Shown: positions 46,492 through 57,770 of the stretch, in pieces | How positions within the stretch are numbered: the stretch's first letter is position 1 | Layout: each line of letters starts with the position of its first letter | Origin: Alisma plantago-aquatica | Taxonomy: Eukaryota; Streptophyta; Magnoliopsida; Alismatales; Alismataceae | NCBI GenBank assembly: GCA_963693085.1 | Contig: OY856412.1 | Coordinates: forward strand, 349,344,457-349,408,456 | Reading direction: 5' to 3' | Length of the DNA: 64,000 nucleotides | Made by a program: the position numbers and the translations under genes | Notes under the pieces: generated by a model | Database searches by the model: none | The model's input: only the letters and a program-made list of their open reading frames with translations | Told to the model about the DNA's origin: nothing

Positions 46492-46872
46492 TCATGCATT
46501 ATTGTTGTTTTCGTCATTCGTAAGGTACTCAGCAAGTGCTGGTGGATAGGTGCGATGAGTAGTCACAAAGTTGCGTCGAACGCCGTGTTGAACGGTCAAT
46601 GGCGGGGGTGGCACTAAATCTCCTAAAATGAAAAGATTATGTGTTATGAACTCTCTCATGATGTGCTACCACCGCAGTTGCAGCTCGCTCAAAGAAATGT
46701 AAGACCCCCCTGTTATGTGCAGAAATTGACGCCACACCTCCCTCCAAGCCTGAGCAGTATGTACTCCATTCACACATCTCCCCATGTGATATTGGGTTCT
46801 CATCAAACCTCTCAGAACCATATCAAGCTCTCTACACCATATAACATACGTCGTAGTTTGTTGTGCAACCAT
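46492..46872 (-). pseudogene. Harbinger cargo: second SANT/Myb-like ORF
   Basis: The frame starts MVAQQTTTYVIWCRELD. It shares a clear pattern with the main SANT/Myb ORF of the same element: IW near the start, then QY.MGRC..G, then a WRE run about ten residues later. It continues past one in-frame stop (TAG near 46666), which falls where the main ORF has KNLKRDY, to a Pro-rich tail and a final stop at 46492. An AG acceptor precedes the ATG. It is a diverged paralogue, about 126 residues long. Confidence 0.55.
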
Positions 46873-47095
46873 ATTACAAAATTCTGTATGTATATAATAT
46901 TGCAATTAATATCCATAAGAATTGAACAGAATTAAGAAAATAACATAACTGCGGGTATAATTCGAATGTTACGATTTTGTGATCAAGTAATATATGGCAT
47001 AAAATGTGATACATCCATAAGAATGGAATCGAATTAAGAAAAATACAAAGTTTGCGATGTAAGTGTAACAACAACTTTATGGAGTCATCGGGGGT

Positions 47096-47590
47096 GAAGG
47101 AGTATCCAAAAGCAGAGTACAACTGTCTTCCAACCTCCGAACGGAGGCTTGTAAAACTTCATACTCGTACTGTTTAGAGGTGTAAACATGTTGGAAGTCG
47201 TGATGGATTTCAACAAAGTCGTTCATGTTCATCGCCTGCCCCCATACCGACTTGCACTCGTAAGTTAGTAATGTAATTTCAGCCTTCAGCGAATCAGTTG
47301 TTGGGGGGAGATCGACTGCCCAATGAAAGTATTTGCATCGGTCTTTTCATTAAAAATATTTCCCAAATCCGAGTTAAAAACAACAAATTCACCATTTACT
47401 TAGCTAGTGCAACTGAGTATTTGTGGTTGTACTAGCGCACCTCTCTAGAAGGACATATATAATGCATTTCTCCCGACCTTTGACTCAGAATGCCAAAATC
47501 ATATAACCCCGCATCCTCTGTGTTAACTCGCAATGCTGCAACCAGACCACAATCACACCTCGGAACTTTGGATATATTGATCGACATCTA
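47096..47590 (-). pseudogene. Harbinger cargo: GRF-type zinc-finger protein
   Basis: A first exon begins MSINISKVPRCDCGLVAALR and reaches MHYICPSRE, followed by a GT donor. After an intron of about 105 bases ending in AAAAG, the reading resumes as DRCKYFHWAVDLPPT. Together these show the GRF finger pattern CxCG, then YxCP, then CxxFxW. A coiled-coil tail (LEDSCTLLLDTPSPP) ends near 47096. The splice phase is off by one base as it stands, so either the intron is not exactly as drawn or there is an indel. GRF fingers are known in topoisomerase and nuclease accessory domains and bind nucleic acid. About 140 residues. Confidence 0.5.
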
Positions 47591-47737
47591 AAACACGATT
47601 AATGATTAGTAACATAAACTTGGCTTCAAAACATATGTCTATGTATGAGACTTAGGTTTGAAAGTAGTTCGTTAGTCGCATTTGAATGTTGAAACATGTA
47701 GTGAAGCCACACTTAATTACATATAATTATATTACAT

Positions 47738-48112
47738 CTATGATGTATTGTATCCCTCTTCCTCCGTTGAAGAGTCATTATCACTCAGGAGGTCGAGTTG
47801 TTCGCGTAGATATAGATGCCTCCCCCGCAACACTTCAATTTCTTCTCTTAGCCGGTCTGTGTCTGCTCTAGTGGAACTTACAAAGTCACATTGTTCTGAC
47901 CATGTCTTGCGTTCATTGCGTGCATATGCAAGTTGTGTTACCAGCGCATACCTAACCGCAGTTAACGTGGCAAGTGTATGATGTACGCGGTGCGCGGGCA
48001 ACATCATGTGACATCTGTTTGGAACAACTCCCCTACCACATGTAAAATATGGCCTGTGGGGGTTGTTGTCTTCAAACCGGCCATTTGCCGCATCTGTGGC
48101 ATCCATGTACAC
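47738..48112 (-). CDS. Harbinger cargo: coiled-coil ORF of 124 residues
   Basis: An open frame starts MYMDATDAANGRFEDNNPHR and ends with a stop at 47738. Its second half is a likely coiled coil (RADTDRLREEIEVLRGRHLY) with an acidic C-terminus (DNDSSTEEEG). The family is unknown to me. It lies between the transposase and the GRF-finger ORF on the same strand, and could be an independent small gene or an exon of a longer transcript. Confidence 0.4.
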   Translation of the reverse strand: MYMDATDAANGRFEDNNPHRPYFTCGRGVVPNRCHMMLPAHRVHHTLATLTAVRYALVTQLAYARNERKTWSEQCDFVSSTRADTDRLREEIEVLRGRHLYLREQLDLLSDNDSSTEEEGYNTS

Positions 48113-48356
48113 TCGTACGGTGCACTGGAGCCCACATGTACACTATGGCATTCCATTCTCCATTTCAAGACTGACAACCTAATCAAACAAAATGGGATAT
48201 TTTTTATTATGGGCCATATAAAATGTTGAGGGGCTAGAATAATTAGAGAACACATGTGAAACATACATTGTTATTAAACAAAGAGGGGCACAACACATTT
48301 CAACTCTTACATGAGTTTTCATATTGTATAGAAATGAGGATAACTACAAAGTCAGT

Positions 48357-49663
48357 TCAACGAGTATCCCAAATAAAAGTGGAAATAGTTTCACGTTGTA
48401 CATCACCCTCCCTTGCATCTGTCGCATTTGTTCGGTGTAGCGAACTTAGATCGACGCCATTGGGTGGGATGGCAGATGTTGTACTATTGTCGGGTATTTC
48501 TTCCATAATAGCGTCACCATCATTTTGGCGACGTATGAAATTGTGGAGGATACAACAAGACACTACGAGGCGACACTGGGAATGAATAGGATATGTCGCC
48601 CCCTTTTTAAGGTAGGCAAACCGCCTCTTAAGCACTCCGAATGCTCTTTCGACGACATTACACAACTGAGCATGGCGGTGGTTGAACATTTCCTTCTTGT
48701 TGTTGTACGAATGTCTATTACCCCAATACTCAGATATATGGTAAGCTGTGTTGCGATACGGTGCAAGAAATTGCCGAGTGTTTGCGTATCCTGCATCCAC
48801 TAGGTAATAATTTCCTGCAGGGACTTTAAAACTGCCTGTAGTCGTTGCTGCTTGTAGGACCCTTTGGTCAGTGGCCGAGCCCTCCCAGCCAGTGATTACA
48901 TATGTAAACTCCATTGAGAAGTCTACAACAGCCATGACATTTAGGGAACATTCCCTTTTCTATCTCGGTAATGATTTTTCTTGTCACGTCTTACCAAGAC
49001 TGGGATGTGTGTCCTGTCAATAGCACCGATGGCATTCTACAATACCATAATCGAGTTTCAACATACAAAAAAACTGCGAAGGTAATAAATAGTACAGGAG
49101 ATGACTGTTACTACCTTGAAGTAAGGGTAGAACCTTGGGTTCTCCGATATACGACGATGTGTGTTTGTGTTTGTGGTTTGCATGACAATATAGTTATTGC
49201 ACAACGCGCACACCGCGTCCAATACTTTGTTGAACTTTCTGCTGATGGTTTCACCAGAGTGGATGTAGTCCTCCACCAAAGCATGATTGGTATGGCCATG
49301 GCCAACCATCTGAAGGAAGTAGCATACAGCCTGAACTGATGAGACTCCTCTACTACTCTTTAACAAGCCACGATCCTCAAGCTTGTCTACAAGGGTATTT
49401 ATAGTTTGTGGACGCATTCGGAATAGGTCATAAGCCCTCTGTTCATGACCAAACATTATTTCTAGCACCTTTTGGTGCCCACTCCTAATACTAACTGATC
49501 TAGGTATTGAAGGAGGTATGTCATCATCATCAGAAATATCATCCATGATGGAGTTAGCTATTGACTCAGCTATTGCATCAGCAACATGATTTGTTGTACT
49601 AGTCACGATATCTATAATCTGTGGTAGGAGGTCTATTGGTTATGTATGCCCACTACCCGACAT
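48357..49663 (-). pseudogene. PIF/Harbinger transposase, two exons
   Basis: Exon 1 (49663-49115) carries the N-terminal helical region with FRMRPQTINTLVDKLEDRGL and ETISRKFNKVLDAV. A 78-base GT-AG intron (49037-49114) joins FYPYFK to NAIGAID. Exon 2 (49036-48357) is the DDE_Tnp_4 nuclease. Its first Asp is in GAIDRTHIPV (about 49017), its second in GSATDQRVL (about 48863), and its Glu is in NVVERAFGVLKRRF (about 48630). A conserved Gly after the first Asp is Arg here. Lesions: a nonsense codon near 49640 after the probable start, and a 1-base frameshift near 48946. With the SANT-like partner it would excise and reinsert the element. Confidence 0.9.
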
Positions 49664-49963
49664 GATGCCTACAACCAAAACGATTTCAAACTTTCATGAT
49701 TCGTACATTAAAAAGAGTAGCAACATGATCATAATATGATATATGTGAATGAAATTGAACAACATGAACATTTAATACGAATAAAATTGATGCGCTACAA
49801 ATGTACTGATGCATCATATTTATTACAACAACGAAATGGTTTTCCTATTCGTAAACAAATTAACCATCATCACAAACTAAAATCTTGAAGTTCATTGATA
49901 AACGATACTAGTTAATTGATAAACGATATTGGAAAGCAAACCACAACCGAACCCTCCTATAAG

Positions 49964-51178
49964 TTAGGATGCTGAAGGACGTGTGTTATTCCCACTACTG
50001 CCACCAACATTGCTACAAGTATACCACGTAGATGGTATACTTGTCGTGGCATTGAAGTTTGATGATGGCGACTGCGAAGCATATCCCTTCTTAGATAGCA
50101 CATAATCGGATGCCATTGAAGGTCGGGCTGGTGCACTGCCTATGTGGGACCTTTCCCAAAGATCATGCAACCATATAGTTAGTTTATGTGGGGTGTCAGT
50201 GAGGCTGAGGTAGATCGTACGGTTTGTCGAATCCTTGATGGCGTTCACAAGAGTTGTAAACACTTGTGTAGGGGCTTCGGGAAAATTGTCATTGAAATGT
50301 TGTAAAATTGTTGCAAACTCCTCTTTTTCAATGGCTCTACTGGCGACACCTGTGCCCAACTCGTGTACCTTTGTGTACACTTGTGTGAATTCAGATAACA
50401 CTTCATTAGAAAGGGTGCATCATTCGTGTGGCAAGGATGTCCGCTTCCTGCGCCTGTGGCTATGAGGAGTCCTTCCCCCAACGCCCTGGGAATCTGTGCC
50501 ACCTCCCCCGGTGTCGACCTCACTCTGCATCCCGGGTGCGCCTAAGTTCAGTTCCGCAATGGGCGTTTCTGAGGGCATTGTTGTATTAGATGAATCTAGG
50601 TCGGCAGCAACTTCTTCCTTGGAGGCGACGTCGGATGGTATTTGTCTATCCGTAGAAGACATTGCATGATGTCCTCTAGCAATGTTCCTCCCCGCCATCA
50701 GCTCGACGTCGTAGTAGTGGGGAAAGGGTCGATTAACCAACCTAGCAAGATCTTTGTTTAATTAAATTTGAAAAATTTGAGTTTATTATGATAACAATAT
50801 TTATATGTGGCAAAGACTAGTTTTCGGTCAATGTAAGGTTATTGTATGTACCGCAAGGGTCTCCTTCCACTTAGGGGTGTCGGGCAGCCTTGGCTTGTTC
50901 CTAACTTCATCCCATCCGATGCCACTCTTGTTTATTACAAGCTTAAGTTTGACATAGTCCCTCTTGAGGTTCTTCCACCTAGTTTTCACCTGGTCCATCG
51001 TTAAGTCCGGCCTCGACATCCTATTTTGCATCTCACGGACCGTCTCCCTCCATGAATCCCTTATAAACTTTCCATCGATACACCTACCCATATCATACTG
51101 CCTCCTCAGTGTTGAAACTAAACCATCGTCACTGTCTCTCAACCATATAAAACGTAACTTCGGGTCAGTGGAAGACAT
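49964..51178 (-). pseudogene. Harbinger SANT/Myb-like DNA-binding protein (ORF1)
   Basis: The start MSSTDPKLRFIWLRDSDDGL follows an acceptor at 51192. The trihelix-like SANT domain (Myb_DNA-bind_3 type) includes SWRETVREM and TRWKNLKRDYVKLK, up to about 50844. After a probable intron the frame continues from about 50751 (VNRPFPHYYDVELMAGRN) through a low-complexity linker. A TGA at 50420-50422 interrupts it, and the same frame then runs on (LSEFTQVYTKVHELGTGV) to 49964. The splice phase at the first junction does not fit exactly. This is the partner protein that binds element ends and helps the transposase enter the nucleus. Confidence 0.8.
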
Positions 51179-51192
51179 ACTCCCGTATCTGC

Positions 51193-53868
51193 TGCAATAT
51201 ATAAATAATGTAAGCGGTGTTTATAGCATGTATAAATATATAATAAGCAATATATTCCATACACATCCAAGCATGATTTTCTACCATCAATGTTACCTTA
51301 TACATTTACCTATTTACATTTGGTCAATTATGTCCAGACATTTTGTAAATGGAATAAAAAAATGTCTGAAATTCAGGTTTCAGACTTGGGGAATGTCCTA
51401 ATTGCAACAACACGGGCCTATGCAAGTATAGCTTCATTACATTATCGGCTTAATTAAGATGCAGTTTATATATATAGCATGCATCCTACTATGAAAAAAT
51501 CTGGCAGCCCACATACAGTTATGTTCTTATATTCATCTACTCATTCTCACCTTTTACCTAATCATAGAATGTAACCACCTCATATTAATCGTTATGTATA
51601 TATCATACTGAATAGTACAATACATACGTCTAACTCATTGTACAATTCAAATATTATTCTACACATGTCAATTCAATTCCCAAGCTTACTGAATAGCTAA
51701 TTAAACTATTTCAATTGTATATTATATTACTTACCTATAAGGCAGGAGACCAGATTCTTTTAATATATTGTGACTATTGACAAGCATTGAAGGGATTCAG
51801 GTGATAATTCAATTGAATTTTTAGCAAGTTGCATGTAAATTTTGTAGTACTTGTACTTATACATACACATCAACAAATACATGTGTAGAATAAGAAACAT
51901 ATGTAATTTGAATAATCATGTGCTACAATTATTATACAAATCATTTGCAATATTTCCTTTCCTTTATTTCTCTTGTTTACCCCAAATTATTATACCAATC
52001 CCAACCGAATCAAGACTCAAGTACCCAAATTAAACCCTAGTTTTCTCCCACAACAAAAAATAGTCACTCTTGTTCTTCCTTAGAACACATAGCATACATG
52101 GATCATAAGGCCCTCTCAAGGAGGCCTTGTCAAGGACAAGTAACGGTCCTTGTAGACTTTAGTCTTTGTCAAAAATGATGATGATGATATCATTTAAGCA
52201 TATTTGTATAAAACAAAATGCATGAATACTATTGTCAGTAAGTAGTAATTATATATTCACATTCAATGAGCTCATATTCAGCTTTCAGACTTGGGGAATG
52301 TCCTAATTGCAACAACACCGGCCTATGCAAGTATAGCTTCATTACATTATCGGCTTAATTAAGATGCATTTTATATAGCATGCATCCTACTATGAAAAAA
52401 TCTGACAGCCCACATACAGATTACAAAGCATACCTGTACCACATTCTGATCACTGAATTGAGTTAGCATTTATTAGCATCATCTACCTTATCATTTCAGT
52501 GTTACAGTTAGGTTCTTATATTCATCTACTCATTCTCTCCTTTTACCTAATCACAGAATGTAACCACCTCATATTAATCGTTATGTATATATCATACTGA
52601 ATAGTACAATACAAACGTCTAACTCATTCTACAATTCAAATATTATTCTACATATGTCAATTCAATTCCCAAGCTTACTGAATAGCTAATTAAACTATTT
52701 CAGTTGTATATTATATTACTTACCTATAAGGCAGGAGACCAGATTATTTTAATATATTGTGACTATTTGTTATATATTAACAATCGACAAGCATTGAAGG
52801 GAGTCAAGTGAAAATTCAATTGAGTTTTTAGCAAGTTGCATGTAAATTTTGTAGTACTTGTACTTATACGTACACATCAACAAATACATGTGTAGAATAA
52901 GAAACATAATAAGAAACATATGTAATTTGAATAATCATGTGCTATAATTATTATACAAATCATTTGCAATTTTGCCTTTCCTTGATTTCCCCAAATTATT
53001 ATACCAATCCCAACCGAATCAAGTACCCAAATTAAACCCTAGTTTTCTCCCACAACAAAAATTAGTCACTCTTATTCTTCCTTAGAACACATAGCAGACA
53101 TGGATCATAAGGCCCTCTCAAGGAGGCCCTGTCAAGGACAAGTAACAGTCCTTGTAGACTTTATTCTTTGTCAAAAATGATGATGATGATATCATTTAAG
53201 CATATTTGTATAAAAACAAAATGCATGAATACTATTGTCAGTTTGTAGTAATTATATATTCACATTCAATGAGCTCATATTCAAACAGGGGAACACACAT
53301 AAATTTTATCTGACTACCCAAGCTAGGAAGATATTATTTTTACTCAAACATGGTGTTCTTTTGTATTTGCTTTTCCAATCTTGTTACATTTATTTACATT
53401 TTACAAGGAATTCATTTCAGATAAACACTATTACACGGATCCAAAATAGTATATATGATTAAACAGAAACCAATGGACAATCAAATTATCAACGTTGAAT
53501 TGTATTTCAGTTTGAACAAAGCTCACAACAATGAAAAAAAGCACCGTTCAAACTAAGGTGGAATGGGATAGAATAAAAAAGAGAAGAAGGAATGGATGTG
53601 GTTGCCCTCAAACGGACACCACAGCAGCAAAAACTGACAATGATCATGGTGTGAGAGGGTCAGAGAGCGAGAGCATACCTGAACACCGGAAGTGCCGTTG
53701 CCGTCCACGCACACACACCAAAGTGTCGTCGCCGTCCACGCGCACCACAACAGCAAAAAAACAGAAACACAAGCCAAACACACTGGTTAATAACTGGAAC
53801 AACAACGGAAGAACACAACTACAAACGAATAACAGCGGAAGAACAACGGAAGAACACAATGCACTTAC
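51193..53868 (-). other. Predicted leader intron of the Harbinger SANT gene
   Basis: A strong donor (CACG|GTAAGT) at 53868 and an acceptor (TTGCAG|CAG) at 51192 bracket the region, in minus-strand sense. A second possible donor (TTCAG|GTATGC) lies near 53681. Most of the intron is a tandem duplication. The ORF on the plus strand at 53531-53953 is a shadow of GC-rich exon sequence. Confidence 0.5.
51377..53283. repeat. Tandem duplication, two units of 0.9-1.0 kb
   Basis: Unit 1 (about 51377-52281) and unit 2 (52282-53283) share the same opening, CAGACTTGGGGAATGTCC, and the same closing, CAATGAGCTCATATTCA. They are nearly identical across their length. Unit 2 has about 95 additional bases at about 52420-52510; unit 1 lacks them. 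The duplication lies in the predicted leader intron of the Harbinger SANT-like gene. Confidence 0.9.
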
Positions 53869-54000
53869 CGTGGAAGGACTGGTGTTGGATCCGACCAGGC
53901 TGTCGAGCAGCTACAAAAATCGCCGGAACCGAAGGCGTCTGCGAGGAGGTTGACGACACTCACAAGGTGAAACGGGAGGAGTTGGAGGACCACTGCCCCC

Positions 54001-54008
54001 AATTTATA
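54001..54008 (-). promoter_or_regulatory. Candidate TATA box of the Harbinger SANT gene
   Basis: On the minus strand the motif CTATAAATT precedes a GC-rich segment. Transcription would start near 53975 and run through a short leader exon to the strong donor at 53868. This agrees with the strand of all ORFs in the element. Confidence 0.45.
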
Positions 54009-54625
54009 GCAGAAATGCCTTTTCGACTGTTGCCTTTTTGACTGGGGCTGCTCGATGTTTGTCAATGTCCTGCAAAATTGATGAGCACCGTGACAACAGT
54101 AGGGGAAGAAGAGATTGGACAACACAATGCCCTTACCTTCTTTCAATTCGCCGTCTGCTATGGCCTCCTGTTTGCCCCGTGAACAGCCTCCCAGCAGCAC
54201 TGCCATGGTGATGCCCTACCGACTGCATTCTCAAAACACCTGCTACCACCACACGCCGGTGCCGGGACAGAGCCGAGTGGACGGGGAATAGTTAAAGCCG
54301 ACCTACACCTACTCCTAGACCCAGTTATCGTCTTCCTCGAGCAGCAATGCTCAGACAGAGTAAAGGGGGGGTATCGGGTGGCACGGGGGTGGGGGAGTAT
54401 CGGGACGGAAAGACGGGAGCGAGATTGAAACCGGGTTGCAAATGAAATCCCGCTCAGACCGGGACTGAGTTGGTCCGGGTTTTGGGATAACGGAACCCCG
54501 AAACGGCACTGTTCCGGGATGTTGAACCAAACGCTGATCTGCGCCGATCCGGATCGAAAAGCGCTGAGCTGGCGCTACGTGACAGGCGCCGATCCAGTTA
54601 CAGTTCGGAACCAAACAGGGGCTAA

Positions 54626-56289
54626 GTTTTTCTAAATAGCAGGTCTGCACACCTATTGTCTGGATGTTCAGAAGGATGTAGAACCTATAGTTCAATAGAA
54701 CTACAAGTTCCATCCTATGTTCATGTTAACAAAAGGCCAACAAACCTACAAAACCTACAATAACAAAAACAATCCACCCACATACCAGATCCATTCTCCA
54801 ATTCCATTCTCAACACACTTACAAACATAATTCTATTTATTTATATTCACATTCATTCACACACATGATACATCATTGACATATGCACTAATTGCATTCT
54901 CATTACATGTAGAAACACAATTGTCACTATAATCATTCATCTTCACATTCACAAACATGTATATATTTATCATTCACATATGCACCAAAAAATTACTCGC
55001 ATCAAATTGAAAGTTGCAAAAAGTCGTAAGCACCACATATACATAGATATAATGACATCAAATTTAGAAAACTCATTCTTAATCCCAATAAAATTAAAAG
55101 TTCACATCCTTAATGAAGGCTTCTGCCAATTATTCTTGTATCCCATCTGGTTGTTTTTTCATATAGGTCTTTTGCATTTCAAACACCTACAAAGAAAATA
55201 ATATATAAAATTAAAAAGTTAGTATTTTCATATTATCAAATGAGACTATCTACTTATGATGATCAAGACTATATATATGTAGATTACATTTAGTATGTAG
55301 TTGATGTCTAGTGCTCCATATACCACATAAAACATCACATAGTATCTGCATGCCTATCCATAGTCTTGTGTGTGGAACTATTAATGTATCAACTTACAAA
55401 ACATTAATAAAGAAAAGTAAGCATAGTTGGCATAAATACACATTGGAGTTAGAAAACTATATCAATATTCTACTAACTTGTCACTTTGTTTATGTTGTCC
55501 ACCTTTTCTCCAACCTTTTTGAAATCTTTTATAACCCTATACATAAATGTAACAAATTGAATTGCATTAGTAAATAGTCATGTAGTAATACATTTTAATA
55601 GATATAAATACAAAAATGTACTCAAATGAATAATGTCTTTTCTCATTGTCCCCCATTTTCTACATTATCACCCTTAGGATCTAGATAATACACAATTAGC
55701 ATCACATGGAAAATCACCAACAACACCCAATGATTATTCCTGAGTGAAAAGAAGACCAAAAAAATAAAACTCAAAATCCACAGTGAAATATAATTCTTAA
55801 GTCAAAATTATAAGTAACGTAACTAAACTTAATCAACATCGAACAGAGCCATAATAACACTCTTTTTCACTTTACCAATATATTTAAATATGGTAGAGCA
55901 TTATTCGGTAATAGATGTAGGGTCCTTAACTACATGGCTAATCAATGTTGGAGCTAGAAATGCCACATGGGGCAATATGAACTTTGTACGCTCCCTATGT
56001 ATATAGATGCAAAACATATATCATGTATGCATTCATATATAAGAAAACAAATCAACATATATGAAATGAGGTATTTATCCATATAAGATCTCATCGTATC
56101 CAAAATTCTATCACATATGTATTCAACCAAGAATAAGTAAACATCTCCACAACATATTTCATAAATATACTAGTATCATGAGGTTGACCTACAATGTCCT
56201 CTTTACTATGAACCATCATGGGCAAGCCTTCTTCAAAGTATCCTATCCATACCGCCAACCCCCTACAATTAGGACCTAACTATTAGTTC
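54626..56289. other. Unassigned AT-rich region right of the Harbinger element
   Basis: The first tens of bases continue the CACTA-like sequence interrupted at 45234. Beyond this the region is AT-rich with no clear gene. One minus-strand stretch at about 56095-56275 reads without stops (GLAVWIGYFEEGLPMMVHSK) and may be a remnant exon of an older element, but I do not recognise it. Confidence 0.35.
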
Positions 56290-57748
56290 AAGGGCTCTAG
56301 AGGAGGGGGTGAATAGAGCTTCACAAATCTCACAAAAAAAATTAGACCTTCAAATTATATTAAGTGTAGAAACTTAAGCATACAACCAATTTGAAGTCCT
56401 AACTAACAAGCATAGCAAGGGTGAGAGACAAGGAAGAACATACACTTGGACAAAGTGGTTTAGAGTGGTTCCACACTTCAAACTAGAAGTGAGTCAGTCC
56501 ACTACCTAGAGGTGGTTAATCTCTAGGACTTTGCAATCTTGATGCTCTTATATTCATTCATAAGATTACAAGACAAAACCAAATTCATCCAAGGACTTGA
56601 TTCCTCAAGCAAGGATCTTCAACCTATCAAAGGAGCTTAACCACTTGAACTAGCGAGTCTTCAACCTTCAACAAGGACTTATCCACTCCATCTTTAAGTC
56701 TTTGGCCTTCCAGGTATTACCTATCCTTCTTGAACGTCTGCCTTGCCTATCTCCTTCACTCGGAGATCTGGATCATCACACCTTCTTCAACCTTGAAGAA
56801 CAAGAACTCCTTCTTCACTCAGAGAAGATCTTCAAGCCTTCTCTTCAATAAGGAAAGGGGGTAGGAAGATTTACATGGATACAAGGGATAACTCTCTTAG
56901 AATAGATCCTAACTCACTCATATTCACATATTTGAATTGAAAGTAGAGAGAGAACGGGGCTGAAAGAGGTGCAACACTGTCAACTAAGATAGAACTTAAG
57001 CATATATGAAATGAGCAACCTTGGAATGAAATCCAAGTAGTCCTATTTATAGTTGGGTGCCCCTTTGAGTTGGGGAACACTTAGGGCCGAATTATAGCCA
57101 TTTTTGCACAAGGCAGCGGGTCTATTTTTGTCTAAACAAGTCACCAACGGTTAGAATCACTTTTTTTGCATTTTCTGTCTAGTACATTCGATTGAGACAC
57201 AATAAAGGTAACTCGACCGATTGGGTAAAAGACAAACCCAATTTCCAAACCATCCGTCGATTTTATCCTGGGGAAACTCGACTGACCAATGAAAATAGCA
57301 TTTGGTCAGTAATCCGATCGATTGAGTTCTGTGAATGTGCAATTCAACTGATGCACTCTTTACAAAATGGATCTAGTGGATCGGTCGAGATTGTAACTCG
57401 ACCAATCAAGAACCTATGATTGATTTTCTAAAGTGCTTAAAAAGTGATTAAAACTTGGCTCTAAGTGCCCCACATAAGTTTCTCATCTTAGTTACAAGTC
57501 ATATCATCAATATAAGTGATTAAAAAATTCTTATAAGGTCACTTACATGGATTTCCTAATTTGCACACTTGTATAGCTTTTGACTTGAACCTAGACAAGC
57601 TAGGACTTGTGTAATTTGATCCTTTTCATGTACCTAACACCTGAAATCAATCTTGAATACACATATTAGATACATATGAATGGAATGGTTAAGTCATTAT
57701 CAAAATATGGACAATGTATAACCTCTAGGTCAACATTTCCCCCTTTTG
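56290..57748 (-). repeat. SIRE-type Copia 3' LTR
   Basis: In element sense the LTR begins at TGTTGACCTAGAGG, right after the polypurine tract. Near its far end comes the phrase TTCACCCCCTCCTCTAGAGC, typical of SIRE LTR ends. It carries a cluster of TCGACCGATTGG and ACTCGACC motifs at 57185-57410. The partner LTR is outside the window, so the outer limit is approximate and no target duplication can be checked. Confidence 0.6.
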
Positions 57749-57770
57749 ACAATGACAAATCATTCCTCAA
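57738..57770 (-). promoter_or_regulatory. Polypurine tract of the SIRE-type element
   Basis: The minus strand reads TGTCAAAAGGGGGAAATG immediately before the LTR. A second, similar AAAAGGGGGAGAGAA run lies near 58050. Confidence 0.65.

Larger units (their letters stand above)
45238..54622 (-). mobile_element. Large PIF/Harbinger DNA transposon, 9.4 kb
   Basis: The 15-bp perfect terminal inverted repeat GCCCCTGTTTGGTTC opens the element and its complement closes it. TAA on both sides (45235-45237 and 54623-54625) is the 3-bp duplication of this superfamily. Inside, on the minus strand, are a SANT/Myb-like ORF (49964-51178) and a DDE transposase of the DDE_Tnp_4 type (48357-49663), the two proteins such elements use. 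Further minus-strand ORFs follow at 45868-48112. The size is well above the few kilobases usual for autonomous members. All ORFs carry lesions, so this copy is probably immobile. Confidence 0.93.

Noticed and set aside
53531..53953. 140-residue ORF on the plus strand
   Set aside because: It is antisense to the predicted leader exon and promoter of the Harbinger SANT gene and consists of low-complexity Lys, Arg, Thr and Asn runs.
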